A model generated the notes under the pieces. It was not told where the DNA came from. It saw only the letters and a program-made list of their open reading frames with translations, and ran no database searches. From an uncultured Opitutaceae bacterium (lineage in GTDB: Bacteria; Verrucomicrobiota; Verrucomicrobiia; Opitutales; Opitutaceae), in the NCBI GenBank assembly GCA_937902925.1, contig CALFNN010000031.1, positions 1 through 55,951 of the forward strand: 55,951 bases of DNA, given 5' to 3'. This document shows positions 1-8,780 of the stretch, piece by piece (within the stretch, counting starts at the first letter, position 1; the number at the start of each line of letters is the position of its first letter). The position numbers and the translations under genes are program-made.

Positions 1-387
1 AACCACGCCTGACGCATGAGCGCTCCGCTGCTCGCCGCCACCGATACCAGCAGTCACACCAGGAAATAACTTACCGTCGGTCTCCGCCGCGAACCGTTCC
101 GCCGCGGGACAGATCTGCCGCCCGGTTTCTCCGATCAATCGCGTCCGGAAATTGATCCGATTCGGGTCGGAATAAGTTCCCGGCTCCTCGGGGAAATTAT
201 CAAGGCACGGTGCTGCGCGTGGACCTTTCACGCGAGAACCCATGATGAGCGGTTCATCTCGGATTCGGATGACAGGCCTCCAACCGCATTTTCGGTCCAC
301 GCAAAATGTGCGCATCGAAGGCCAAACGATGCCTAGGGGTCTTCCCTCCCGGGACCGTAGGAAGGGAACACCCGGTTAATTCCCCCC
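1..387. other. No recognisable gene, upstream of response regulator
   Basis: I could not support any coding region here. The only open stretch reading in from the left edge runs to about position 150 with low-complexity, Arg-rich translation, which looks like chance openness in GC-rich DNA. The final part is the leader of the response regulator that starts at 388. No convincing promoter, terminator or RNA structure was found. Confidence 0.5.
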
Positions 388-810
388 ATGTCCCGCATCC
401 TGATCATCGACGACGAACCCTCAATCCGGCAGATCATGACGCAGGTTCTTGCCGCTCACGGCCACGAGACCGTGGCGGCGGCCGACGGCGTGGAAGGAGC
501 CGCGCTCCTTCGAACACATTCCGTCGATCTGGTCATCACCGACTTGATCATGCCCGGGGCGGAGGGGATCGAAACAATCATCGGCATGCGGCGGGCAAAT
601 CCCGGCCTGCCCATCATCGCGATGTCGGGGACGATCGATGGGCGCGGCTATCTCCGGATGGCCCGCCTGCTCGGCGCGCGCCGCACACTGCAAAAGCCGT
701 TTACGACGCAAGGATTGTTGAAGGCGATCAACGGGGTGCTCAACGGCGTCGGCGAGAATTTTGAATCTCCCGGCTGTTCCGCCGTCCTGGCGGATCCAGT
801 CGATTCCTGA
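388..810 (+). CDS. Single-domain response regulator (CheY-like receiver)
   Basis: This 140-residue protein is a stand-alone receiver domain with no DNA-binding or enzymatic output domain. It has the acidic pair D8-D9, the phospho-acceptor D52 in the stretch VITDLIMPG, the conserved Ser/Thr in AMSGT and the Lys in LQKPF. Such proteins pass a phosphoryl signal by protein contact, as CheY does at the flagellar motor, or act in a phosphorelay. The gene precedes a run of outer-membrane barrel and chemoreceptor genes, which makes a chemotaxis role plausible, but a non-coding gap of about 320 bases separates them. No partner kinase is present in the window, so the upstream donor is unknown. The ATG at 388 gives a normal receiver N terminus. 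Confidence 0.85.
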   Translation: MSRILIIDDEPSIRQIMTQVLAAHGHETVAAADGVEGAALLRTHSVDLVITDLIMPGAEGIETIIGMRRANPGLPIIAMSGTIDGRGYLRMARLLGARRTLQKPFTTQGLLKAINGVLNGVGENFESPGCSAVLADPVDS

Positions 811-1130
811 CGGGCGAACCGGTCGAGTTGCATGCACCGCGGGAATTCCAACCCAAGCCCGGCCTTCGCGCCGCATTCGATCCGCATGCCAGGCGGACTG
901 CTGGCTCGCGTTGCCGCCGGGATGGACGGTCACGAGTGGGGATTGAGTAAATTTGCTCTCCATCACCGACCTCAATTCGGGAGCGATGCGAACGATTCAC
1001 CTCACATGATCGCGTCCTCCTGCTCGGTTTTCGACCGAAACCACCCCGGCCCAAGTCAGGCGACCCCGTGCCGTCCGGGGCGATTCCGGTCCATGCTTCA
1101 CCCGTCCGAAAACCCTGCATTCCCAACCTT
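811..1130. other. Intergenic gap with no supported gene
   Basis: This 320-base stretch lies between the response regulator and the outer-membrane barrel gene. Short open frames cross it, but their translations resemble no family I know and they read through the start of the next gene in another frame. It probably contains the promoter of the downstream chemoreceptor cluster. I see no clear -10/-35 pair or terminator hairpin. Confidence 0.4.
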
Positions 1131-2417
1131 ATGAATCGCATCCGTCTGTTCGTCGTTTCCACCGGCCTCGCATTCGCGGCGACTTTTCCATTTGTGGCCG
1201 ATACCCGGGCGAACGAGCCGGTGGCGGCCAACGCGCCGCAGTGGAAGGCCACGGGGAGTTTCTCGCTGAAGGTGGGTTACGATTCCAATGTCTTCGTCCA
1301 GGACACCACGCCCGATGGCGCGATTCCCGGCGCCGTGCGCCCGAGGCACGGATCGATGATTACGACGACGGGTGCCGCCTTGGGTGTGGACGGACGCGTG
1401 ATTCCTGCGCTCAAAATCGCCGCGGGATATACGCTGGAGGATTCGCGTTACCAAACGGCGTCGTCGGAGAACAACCTGGTCCACCGGGTGAGCCTCGGCC
1501 TCAGTGGAAGTGTCAGCGGTGCCCCGTGGACCCTGCAAAGCGCGCTGACGGCGATCGACGGCGGCGAGGTCGGTCCCACCTTTGGCGGTCCGGGTGGCGT
1601 GGCCGCGGTCGGTGCGATTCCGCTGCGCGACCGGCGCGCCGCGCTCATCGAGCGCAGCAGCTTCCAGCTCATCCGCACCTCCGGCCGGTGGTTCGTGCGC
1701 CCCGTGGCCACGCTCTACGTGCACGACTTCTTCACCCAGCAGAGTCGCGCTGCCGGCTACGAGAACTACCTCGATCGGCAGGAATGGACCGCCGGCGTGG
1801 ATTTCGGTCGCGAGATGTTTGCCGGCACCCGATTCGTCGCCGGTTACCGCTATGGACGCCAGGATCAGCTCAAGCTTTATGGCGTGGACAGTCCCTACGA
1901 CAGCAGCCTGCAGCGTTTTCTCGTCGGGCTGGAGGGAACGCCGGCTCCATGGCTCCGGCTCAACCTGCTGGCCGGCCCCGAGACCCGCCGCTTTGGGAAT
2001 GGCACCGCGGCGGGTTTCGACCCGGGGCGCGTGCTGCTCTGGATCGACGCGACGGCAGTCCTGACGCCGGATCCGCGCGATACCTGCACGATGGCGATTC
2101 GCCGTTTCGAACAGCCCGCATTCGCGAGCTGCTCGGTTTACGAGGACATCACCTATGAAATCTCATGGCGGCGGAAGATCTCGAACGCACTCACGGCCGG
2201 CGCCGGCTGCAAGCTGTATGGCGGCGACTGGCCGGCGCCCGTGAACCGCGAGGACTGGATCCTCACGCCGAGCCTGCAGCTCTCCTACGCGTTCAACCGC
2301 CACGGGACGATCGAACTCGCCTATGGCCGCGACCGCGCCGACAGCCGCGTGCCCAACACCGCCGGGCGCGAATACCGACGCGAGTTGATCTCCGGCACCG
2401 CCCGCTACGCCTTCTGA
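1131..2417 (+). CDS. Outer-membrane beta-barrel protein
   Basis: The 428-residue product begins with a signal peptide ([10 protein letters not shown]..., cleavage near residue 28), followed by alternating amphipathic strands rich in Tyr, Trp and Gly. It ends in ARYAF; a terminal Phe is the usual BAM recognition signal of outer-membrane barrels. I chose the ATG at 1131 because it starts the signal peptide; an upstream in-frame start at 1068 would add 21 unrelated residues. No enzymatic motif is visible, so it may be a porin or an outer-membrane protein of unknown role. It lies 58 bases before a chemoreceptor gene on the same strand and may be co-transcribed with it. Identification as a barrel is fairly secure; ligand or function is not. 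Confidence 0.7.
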   Translation: MNRIRLFVVSTGLAFAATFPFVADTRANEPVAANAPQWKATGSFSLKVGYDSNVFVQDTTPDGAIPGAVRPRHGSMITTTGAALGVDGRVIPALKIAAGYTLEDSRYQTASSENNLVHRVSLGLSGSVSGAPWTLQSALTAIDGGEVGPTFGGPGGVAAVGAIPLRDRRAALIERSSFQLIRTSGRWFVRPVATLYVHDFFTQQSRAAGYENYLDRQEWTAGVDFGREMFAGTRFVAGYRYGRQDQLKLYGVDSPYDSSLQRFLVGLEGTPAPWLRLNLLAGPETRRFGNGTAAGFDPGRVLLWIDATAVLTPDPRDTCTMAIRRFEQPAFASCSVYEDITYEISWRRKISNALTAGAGCKLYGGDWPAPVNREDWILTPSLQLSYAFNRHGTIELAYGRDRADSRVPNTAGREYRRELISGTARYAF

Positions 2418-2475
2418 CGCTGGCTGCCGCCGCCGCTTCATTCCTTCAACGCACACAGCCGCGACAAGCACTCCA

Positions 2476-4617
2476 ATGAAACTAAGCACCAAGATCACCC
2501 TCGTCGCCGTCAGCCCGGTGCTCGCCGCCCTTGCCGCCGTGTTTGTCACGATGCTGGCGCAGCACCGCGTTCTCACCCAAAGCGTCGACAGCACGGTCCG
2601 CCAGCAGGCCTTCAGCGAAGGCGCCAAGGTCGCGAAAAGTGCCTATCTGCTCTGCGTCAACGCGGAGGCGCGCAATCAGAAGGAACTCACGCAAAGCCTG
2701 GGCGTCGCCCACGATCTGGTCGCGCAGGGCGGCGGGATTCATCTTTCCGACGAGACGGTGGCCTGGCAGGCCGCGAACCAACTGACCAAGGAGGTCGGCG
2801 CGAGCTCCCTGCCCAAGGTGATGCTGGGCGCCCGCTGGCTCGGCCAGGTCGGTTCCGCGAAGGAATCCGCCGTCGTCGTGGACGACGTGAGCCATCTCAC
2901 CGGCAACTTCTGCACGATTTTCGAGCGCATGAATGACGCCGGCGACATGCTCCGCGTGAACACCAGCGTGCTCAAGACCGATGGCACCCGCGCCGTGGGC
3001 ACTTTCATTCCGGCCAAAAATCCCGACGGCACTGCGAATGCCGTCATCAAAACGGTGCTTGGCGGCCAGACCTACCGCGGGCGCGCCTTCGTCGTGAACG
3101 ACTGGCATGCCGCCGCCTACGAGCCGATCTGGGACCCGGCTCACGCACGAGTGATCGGCATGCTTTACGTCGGCGTTCCGCTGACGGCCATCAACAAGGA
3201 TTTGCACGACATCATCCTGAAGATGACGGTCGGCAAGACAGGCTACGTCTACGCGCTCGGCGCCGGCGGCGACCAGCGCGGCCACTACCTCGTCTCCGCC
3301 GCGGGCAAACGCGACGGCGAAAACATCTGGGAGGCGAAGGACGCGTCCGGCCGGCTTTTTATCCAGAGCATTGTCGCGAAGGCCCTGGCCACCCACGACG
3401 GCGAGTCCGACTACGAGATTTATTCCTGGAAGAACGACGGTGAGACGACCGCTCGCATCAAGTTCGCGGCCGTCACCTATTACGCGCCGTGGGATTGGGT
3501 CATCGGTGCCGGCGCCTACGAGGACGACTTCAACGAGGTGCGCGGCAATATCGAAAACACCCAGAATTCACTTCTCCGCTGGGTGGCGCTGGTCGGCGGG
3601 GTGGGCGCGCTCCTCGCGTCGGTGGCCGGCGTCGTGATCTCCCGCGGGATCTCCCGCCCGATCATCCGCGTTATCGGCGACCTTGGCGAGGGATCGGGGC
3701 AGATTGCCGCCGCGACCGGCCAGGTGTCGGTCGCCAGCCAGGCGCTCGCCGCGGGTTCCAGCGAGCAGGCCTCGGCCTTGGAAGAGACCAGCGCCTCGCT
3801 CGAGGAGATGTCCGGCATGACCAACCGCAACGCCGAGAATGCCACCAAGGCCAACGAACTGGCCCGCGAGGCGCGGCAGGCGGCCGACGCCGGTGCCGGC
3901 GACATGCGGGCGATGAGCACGGCCATGCATGACATCAAGGCGTCGTCCGACGACATCGCGAAAATCATCAAGACGATCGACGAGATCGCATTTCAGACGA
4001 ACATCCTCGCCCTCAACGCCGCGGTCGAGGCCGCGCGCGCGGGCGAGGCCGGCATGGGCTTCGCCGTCGTCGCCGAGGAGGTGCGCAACCTCGCGCAACG
4101 CAGCGCCCAAGCCGCGAAGGAGACCGCCGCCAAGATCGAGGGCGCCATCATCAAGACTGCGCAAGGCGTGCAGATCAGTGCCAAGGTCGCCGGCAGCCTC
4201 GCCGAGATCGTCGAGAAAGTCCGGCAGGTCGACGTGCTCGTTGCCGAGGTCACCACCGCCAGCCGCGAGCAGAATCAAGGCGTGCAGCAGATCAATGCCG
4301 CTGTCGGCCAGATGGACAAGGTCGTGCAGAGCAACGCCGCCAGCGCGGAGGAAAGCGCCAGCGCCTCGGAGGAACTCAGCGCCCAGGCCGCGATGCTCCG
4401 GGACGCGGTCGGCGATTTGCAGAGACTCGTGGGAGGCGCCGTTGCCGGTCGCGAGACGACGGCGGACGCGCCGGCCGGGTCGTCCTCCACGCGAACCCGG
4501 CGCGCTCCCGCGATCGCGGCCAAACCCGCGTCGTTCGGCCCCCCGCGGCCGCGCAGCAACCGCCGGGCCGCGGTGCCCGCCACCAACGGCCACGATGACC
4601 TCAACTTCCAGGATTAA
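2476..4617 (+). CDS. Methyl-accepting chemotaxis protein with Cache sensor
   Basis: This 713-residue chemoreceptor has a first membrane helix at about residues 7-27, a large periplasmic sensor to about residue 360, a second helix at about 365-390 and a cytoplasmic signalling coil. The sensor matches the Cache_3-Cache_2 type (for example the stretch [13 protein letters not shown] and the later [14 protein letters not shown], typical of the membrane-proximal Cache module), which usually binds small organic ligands. The signalling tip is present ([20 protein letters not shown], about residues 502-521). I do not recognise a canonical HAMP domain after the second helix; the region is short. CheW follows only 6 bases downstream, so the two are almost certainly co-expressed. 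No CheR/CheB tether pentapeptide is seen at the C terminus. Confidence 0.92.
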   Translation: MKLSTKITLVAVSPVLAALAAVFVTMLAQHRVLTQSVDSTVRQQAFSEGAKVAKSAYLLCVNAEARNQKELTQSLGVAHDLVAQGGGIHLSDETVAWQAANQLTKEVGASSLPKVMLGARWLGQVGSAKESAVVVDDVSHLTGNFCTIFERMNDAGDMLRVNTSVLKTDGTRAVGTFIPAKNPDGTANAVIKTVLGGQTYRGRAFVVNDWHAAAYEPIWDPAHARVIGMLYVGVPLTAINKDLHDIILKMTVGKTGYVYALGAGGDQRGHYLVSAAGKRDGENIWEAKDASGRLFIQSIVAKALATHDGESDYEIYSWKNDGETTARIKFAAVTYYAPWDWVIGAGAYEDDFNEVRGNIENTQNSLLRWVALVGGVGALLASVAGVVISRGISRPIIRVIGDLGEGSGQIAAATGQVSVASQALAAGSSEQASALEETSASLEEMSGMTNRNAENATKANELAREARQAADAGAGDMRAMSTAMHDIKASSDDIAKIIKTIDEIAFQTNILALNAAVEAARAGEAGMGFAVVAEEVRNLAQRSAQAAKETAAKIEGAIIKTAQGVQISAKVAGSLAEIVEKVRQVDVLVAEVTTASREQNQGVQQINAAVGQMDKVVQSNAASAEESASASEELSAQAAMLRDAVGDLQRLVGGAVAGRETTADAPAGSSSTRTRRAPAIAAKPASFGPPRPRSNRRAAVPATNGHDDLNFQD

Positions 4618-4623
4618 AAAAAC

Positions 4624-5139
4624 ATGAGCACAACCACTCCAACTGTCACCGGCACGGAAAAGCACGCGGGTAAATATCTCACTGTCGGTCTCGATCACGA
4701 GGCCTACGGCATCGGCGTGTTGCAGGTGCGCGAAATCATCCGCGTCCAGAAGATCACGCCGGTCCCGCAGATGCCCGACTACGTCAAGGGAGTCATCAAC
4801 CTCCGCGGCCGCGTCATTCCCGTGGTCGACTTGCGCGTCAAGTTTGGCCTGAAGGCCGAATTCACGGAGCGCACCTGCATCGTGGTCGTGCAAGTCAAAC
4901 TGGCCAGCGAGCAACTCGTCCAGATGGGCCTGATCGTCGACCATGTCGAGGAGGTCGTGAATCTGAACGCCACGGAGATCGAGCCGGTGCCCGAGTTTGG
5001 GGCGAGCATCGACACGAGCTACCTGCTCGGCATGGCCAAGGTGAAGGGCCAGGTGAAAACGCTCCTCGACATCGACAAGGTGGTCGTGGCCGACACGGTC
5101 CGCGCCCTCGCGGACGCCGGCAGCCCGGCCGGGCGTTGA
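4624..5139 (+). CDS. cheW: Chemotaxis coupling protein CheW
   Basis: This 171-residue protein is a single CheW domain, the adaptor that links chemoreceptors to the kinase CheA. Diagnostic stretches are FGL-type strand sequences and the core INLRGRVIPVVDLR, followed by VDHVEEVVN and a final LLDIDKVV strand. It begins 6 bases after the stop of the Cache chemoreceptor, which indicates translation from the same message. It is the only non-receptor chemotaxis scaffold component in the window; CheA, CheR and CheB are absent, so it must serve an array whose kinase is encoded elsewhere or couple these receptors specifically to it. Confidence 0.93.
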   Translation: MSTTTPTVTGTEKHAGKYLTVGLDHEAYGIGVLQVREIIRVQKITPVPQMPDYVKGVINLRGRVIPVVDLRVKFGLKAEFTERTCIVVVQVKLASEQLVQMGLIVDHVEEVVNLNATEIEPVPEFGASIDTSYLLGMAKVKGQVKTLLDIDKVVVADTVRALADAGSPAGR

Positions 5140-5184
5140 AGCGCGACGAAACCTCGCCGCGCTCGCGCCGAAAAACCGCCGCTC

Positions 5185-6423
5185 ATGAACCGCCAATTTG
5201 CGCATCGCGGACGGATGCTCCTCGCGCTCGGCGCCGGCGCCGTTGCGCTGGCCGCGGCGCCCGAGCCGCGGCTCCCGCCGGCGATCTCGTTCGAGGGCGC
5301 CTATACCGCCGAGGTGCTGGCGGTCGCCAATGGCGGCCTGCACCGCGGCGCGGTTTTTCGGGGACTGGCCGAGGCCGCGGTCCAGGCCGACCTGGCGGCC
5401 TTCGGCGCGCCGGCGGGCAGCGTTTTTCGCCTCAGCGCGCTCGCACCGCACGGCGGCGATTTCAGTGGGACGCGACTCGGCGACCTCCAGGGCGCCAGCA
5501 ACATCGCGGCCTGCAACCAGCCGCTGCTCTACGAGCTCTGGCTCGCGGGGGAGTTCGTCGACCACCGTCTCGACCTGAGAGTTGGCCGCCTGCTGGCCGA
5601 CGGCGACTTCGCCACCACGGACACCGGCGGGGTGTTTTTAAACGGCAGCTTTGGCTGGCCGGCGTTCATCTCGGGCAATACGCGGAACGCCGGTCCGGCG
5701 TTCGACCGGAGTGCGCTTGGCGCCTTTGCCGGCGTGCGCCTGAGCCAAAACCTCCGCGTGCAGGCGGGCGTCTACGATGGCGACGCGATCGACGACGCCA
5801 CGGGCGATCCGGCGGCGCATGCCAACGGCCTGAATTTCGAACTCGGCCACGGCCAGGGCGCGTTCGCCATTGTCGAGGTCGTCTTCGAAACCGTTTCCGG
5901 TCCGGCGGCGGCCGGGCGGCCCGGGGCGCTCAAGCTCGGTGCCTGGCGGCATACTGCGGAATTCGCCGACCAATTCGATCCGGCGCAAAGTCATTCCGGC
6001 AACCACGGCATTTATCTCGTCGCCGAACAGATGCTCTGGCGCGAGAGCGACCGCGGGCGCGGCGAGCCGCAGGGACTGACGGTCTTCGCGCGCACCGGCG
6101 TCAGCCCGGGCGATCGCAGCATTTTCACGCAGACGGCCGACGCCGGCCTGGGATACACGGGGCTGCTGCCCGGCCGCGAGGCCGATAAGTTCGGCCTGGG
6201 CCTGGCCTGGGTCCGGATCGGCGGCGATGCGCGGCGGGCGGGGTGCGCCGCGGGCGCGGCCGTGCTCCCGGACTACGAGCTGACCGTGGAAGCCAGCTAT
6301 GAAATCGCCGCGAGCGAGCGCTGGCGCGTGGTGCCCGACCTGCAGTGGGTCCGCCACCCCGGCGGCTCGGCCGCCCGGCAGGACGCGCTCGTTCTCGGCC
6401 TGCGCACCCGCCTGGCCTTCTAG
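5185..6423 (+). CDS. OprB-like carbohydrate-selective porin
   Basis: The 412-residue product has an N-terminal signal sequence (MNRQFAHRGRMLLALGAGAV, with cleavage near residues 25-30) and then reads like the OprB porin family. Typical elements are the early LGDLQGASNI stretch, YELWLAGEF, LRVGRLLADGDF and the later GYTGLLPGREADKFGLGLAW. It ends in RTRLAF, with the terminal Phe expected of an outer-membrane barrel. OprB proteins admit sugars across the outer membrane. It sits between CheW and the CZB chemoreceptor on the same strand with gaps of about 45 and 40 bases, so it probably belongs to the same transcription unit. Substrate is not predictable. Confidence 0.82.
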   Translation: MNRQFAHRGRMLLALGAGAVALAAAPEPRLPPAISFEGAYTAEVLAVANGGLHRGAVFRGLAEAAVQADLAAFGAPAGSVFRLSALAPHGGDFSGTRLGDLQGASNIAACNQPLLYELWLAGEFVDHRLDLRVGRLLADGDFATTDTGGVFLNGSFGWPAFISGNTRNAGPAFDRSALGAFAGVRLSQNLRVQAGVYDGDAIDDATGDPAAHANGLNFELGHGQGAFAIVEVVFETVSGPAAAGRPGALKLGAWRHTAEFADQFDPAQSHSGNHGIYLVAEQMLWRESDRGRGEPQGLTVFARTGVSPGDRSIFTQTADAGLGYTGLLPGREADKFGLGLAWVRIGGDARRAGCAAGAAVLPDYELTVEASYEIAASERWRVVPDLQWVRHPGGSAARQDALVLGLRTRLAF

Positions 6424-6463
6424 CGCATTTTTGAATTTCACCCCGCCGCCCCAAAACAATTCT

Positions 6464-8494
6464 ATGAAAAACTGGACCATCAAAAAACGCATCGTTCTCG
6501 GCTTTGCGGTCATTCTCGGCCTCGTCGCCGCTTCGGCCGTGGCTTCTTTCATTGTGCTTCGCCAGGTGAAGCACGAGGCGGAGTTCATGGACACCGACGT
6601 CGTGCCGTGCCTGGACATGATGGCCAAGTTGAACGGCGCCGTCGGGGAAATCCAGATGAGCATCCTGCGCGACTTGATCGCCAAGACCCCCGAGGAGAGG
6701 AAGCAGATCGAGGCGGAAGTGGCGGCCATGCGCACCAGCACGTTGAAGATCATGGACGATTACAAAAAAACGATCGTCGAGGACGAGGACCGGGAGCTGT
6801 TCGGCAAACTGGAACAGGCTCGCGACAACTATGTCGCCCTCCGTGGCCAGTTGTTCGACCTGACCCGGGCCGGCAAGATGGACGAGGCAACGGCTTTTTT
6901 CGCGGCGAACCTCCAGCCAAGCTACATCGCCTATCAAGCGACGGTGGACAAGCTGTTCGAGTTTAATTTTCGCGACGGCAGCAACTCCAGCCAGCGCTCC
7001 CGGAAAGTGGCCGAGCGTGCGAACCTGCTTACGGGCGGCTTCTCCGTCGCGGCCATCGGGCTGGGGATCATCTTCGCGGCCACGACCGTCGTGAGCCTGA
7101 ATCGGATCCTGCGGCGCCTCGCGTCATCGCTCGGCGAAGGCTCCAATCAGGTCACCTCCGCGGCCGGGCAGGTCGCTTCCGCCGGCCAGTCGCTCGCGTC
7201 GGGCTCCACCGAGCAGGCCGCGTCGCTCGAGGAAACGAGTTCCTCCCTCGAGGAGATGGCCGGCATGACGAATCGCAACGCCGAGAATGCCGGCAAGGCC
7301 AATGAGCTCGCCCGGCAGGCCCGTCAGGCGGCGGACACCGGCGCGGGTGACATGAAGGGCATGAGCGCGGCGATGAACGAGATCAAGACGTCCAGCGACG
7401 ACATCGCCAAGATCATCAAAACGATCGACGAGATCGCATTTCAAACGAACATCCTCGCGTTGAACGCCGCCGTCGAGGCTGCGCGCGCGGGCGAGGCCGG
7501 CATGGGTTTTGCCGTCGTCGCCGAGGAGGTGCGCAACCTCGCGCAACGCAGCGCCCAAGCCGCGAAGGAGACCGCCGCCAAGATCGAGGGTGCCATCGCC
7601 AAGACTTCCCAGGGCGTGCAAATCAGCGCGCGGGTCGCCGGGAGCCTTGCCGAGATCGTCGAAAAAGTCCGGCAGGTGGACACGCTCGTCGCGGAAGTGG
7701 CCACGGCCAGCCGCGAGCAAAGCCAGGGCGTCGACCAGATCAATGCGGCCGTCCGCCAGATGGACAAGGTCGTGCAGAACAACGCGGCGGCCGCGGAGGA
7801 AAGCGCCAGCGCCGGAGAGGAACTCAACGCGCAGGCCGGAGCGTTGCAGGACGCGGTTGGCGAACTGCTTCAATTGATTGACGGCAACGCCGGCCGGGAG
7901 GCGGGCGCGACGGCGGCCCCGACGGTGGAAGAATCCCCGACTCGAGCGACGAAGCCGATGACCCACCGCAAAGCCCCCGCCGCGGTCCGTCGCACCGAAT
8001 TGGTGATGCCCGCGTCCCGTCACGACAGCAGCGAACTCCGCATGCCGGTGCTCGATTTGACCGTTCGTGCCTCGTCCGCGCCGTCCGTCGGGCAGGCGGG
8101 CGTCGAGGCCATCGACAAGGCCATCGGTGCCCATGGCACTTGGAAAAACCGGCTGAAGGCGGCGATCGACACCGGTCAATCGGACCTGACTCCCGATGTC
8201 GTGGCGACCGACAACCAATGCGCGTTCGGCAAATGGCTGCACAGCCTGCCGGCGGATGTGCAGCATTCCGCGAAGTGTCAGGACGTGAAGAAACTCCACG
8301 CCTGCTTCCATCGCGAGGCCGCCGGGGTGCTCGATCTGGCGCTCGGTGGCGAGAAAGAGAAGGCGATGGAATGCGTCGCGTTCGACGGAGGATTTACCAA
8401 GGCATCCGCCCAGCTCACGCAGGCGATGCTGGAGTGGAAGCGCGAACTCGGCGAACCGATCGCCGCGGGCAATGGAGCCTCGCATTTCGCCTGA
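6464..8494 (+). CDS. Methyl-accepting chemotaxis protein, 4HB sensor plus CZB domain
   Basis: The start is taken at ATG 6464, which begins a membrane helix (MKNWTIKKRIVLGFAVILG); a longer frame from 6299 overlaps the porin gene. The 676-residue product has a four-helix-bundle-type periplasmic domain (about 35-190), a second helix (about 190-215), and a signalling domain with the conserved tip [20 protein letters not shown]. After a linker it ends in a CZB (chemoreceptor zinc-binding) domain from about residue 547, recognisable by AHGTWKNRL, then NQCAFGKWLHSLP and KLHACFHREAAG, giving the His-Cys-His-His zinc ligand set. CZB domains in other bacteria sense zinc and hypochlorous acid through the zinc-bound Cys. 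An 80-base block of the signalling region is identical to the upstream Cache receptor. Confidence 0.92.
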   Translation: MKNWTIKKRIVLGFAVILGLVAASAVASFIVLRQVKHEAEFMDTDVVPCLDMMAKLNGAVGEIQMSILRDLIAKTPEERKQIEAEVAAMRTSTLKIMDDYKKTIVEDEDRELFGKLEQARDNYVALRGQLFDLTRAGKMDEATAFFAANLQPSYIAYQATVDKLFEFNFRDGSNSSQRSRKVAERANLLTGGFSVAAIGLGIIFAATTVVSLNRILRRLASSLGEGSNQVTSAAGQVASAGQSLASGSTEQAASLEETSSSLEEMAGMTNRNAENAGKANELARQARQAADTGAGDMKGMSAAMNEIKTSSDDIAKIIKTIDEIAFQTNILALNAAVEAARAGEAGMGFAVVAEEVRNLAQRSAQAAKETAAKIEGAIAKTSQGVQISARVAGSLAEIVEKVRQVDTLVAEVATASREQSQGVDQINAAVRQMDKVVQNNAAAAEESASAGEELNAQAGALQDAVGELLQLIDGNAGREAGATAAPTVEESPTRATKPMTHRKAPAAVRRTELVMPASRHDSSELRMPVLDLTVRASSAPSVGQAGVEAIDKAIGAHGTWKNRLKAAIDTGQSDLTPDVVATDNQCAFGKWLHSLPADVQHSAKCQDVKKLHACFHREAAGVLDLALGGEKEKAMECVAFDGGFTKASAQLTQAMLEWKRELGEPIAAGNGASHFA

Positions 8495-8780
8495 ACGGCG
8501 CGGCGCCACCGGTGTGACCGGTCCGGAATCGCGACGGGGAGCGCGCCACGGACGGGCAGTCATCGGGGCGCTGCGATTTCCCACGGCAATTTTTAAGCCG
8601 CCTCCTTATGAGAACGATGAACCCGGCGACTAAGCCCGCACGCACCGGCGTTTGCGCCGATGTAGAGGGGATACACTTGGCTTTTGAACGCGAAATACCT
8701 GGACCGCACCGGCCGGAGGTCGGGCCGGCCAGGCTTTGTCCCCGCCCGTCGCCGGCGCGAGACCGCCGGCCATCCTCGCC

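Noticed and set aside
3568-5565. Long antisense frames over the chemoreceptors (also 7124-8584 and 8415-10319)
   Set aside because: They resemble one another only because the three receptor signalling domains are homologous; antisense similarity follows from that.
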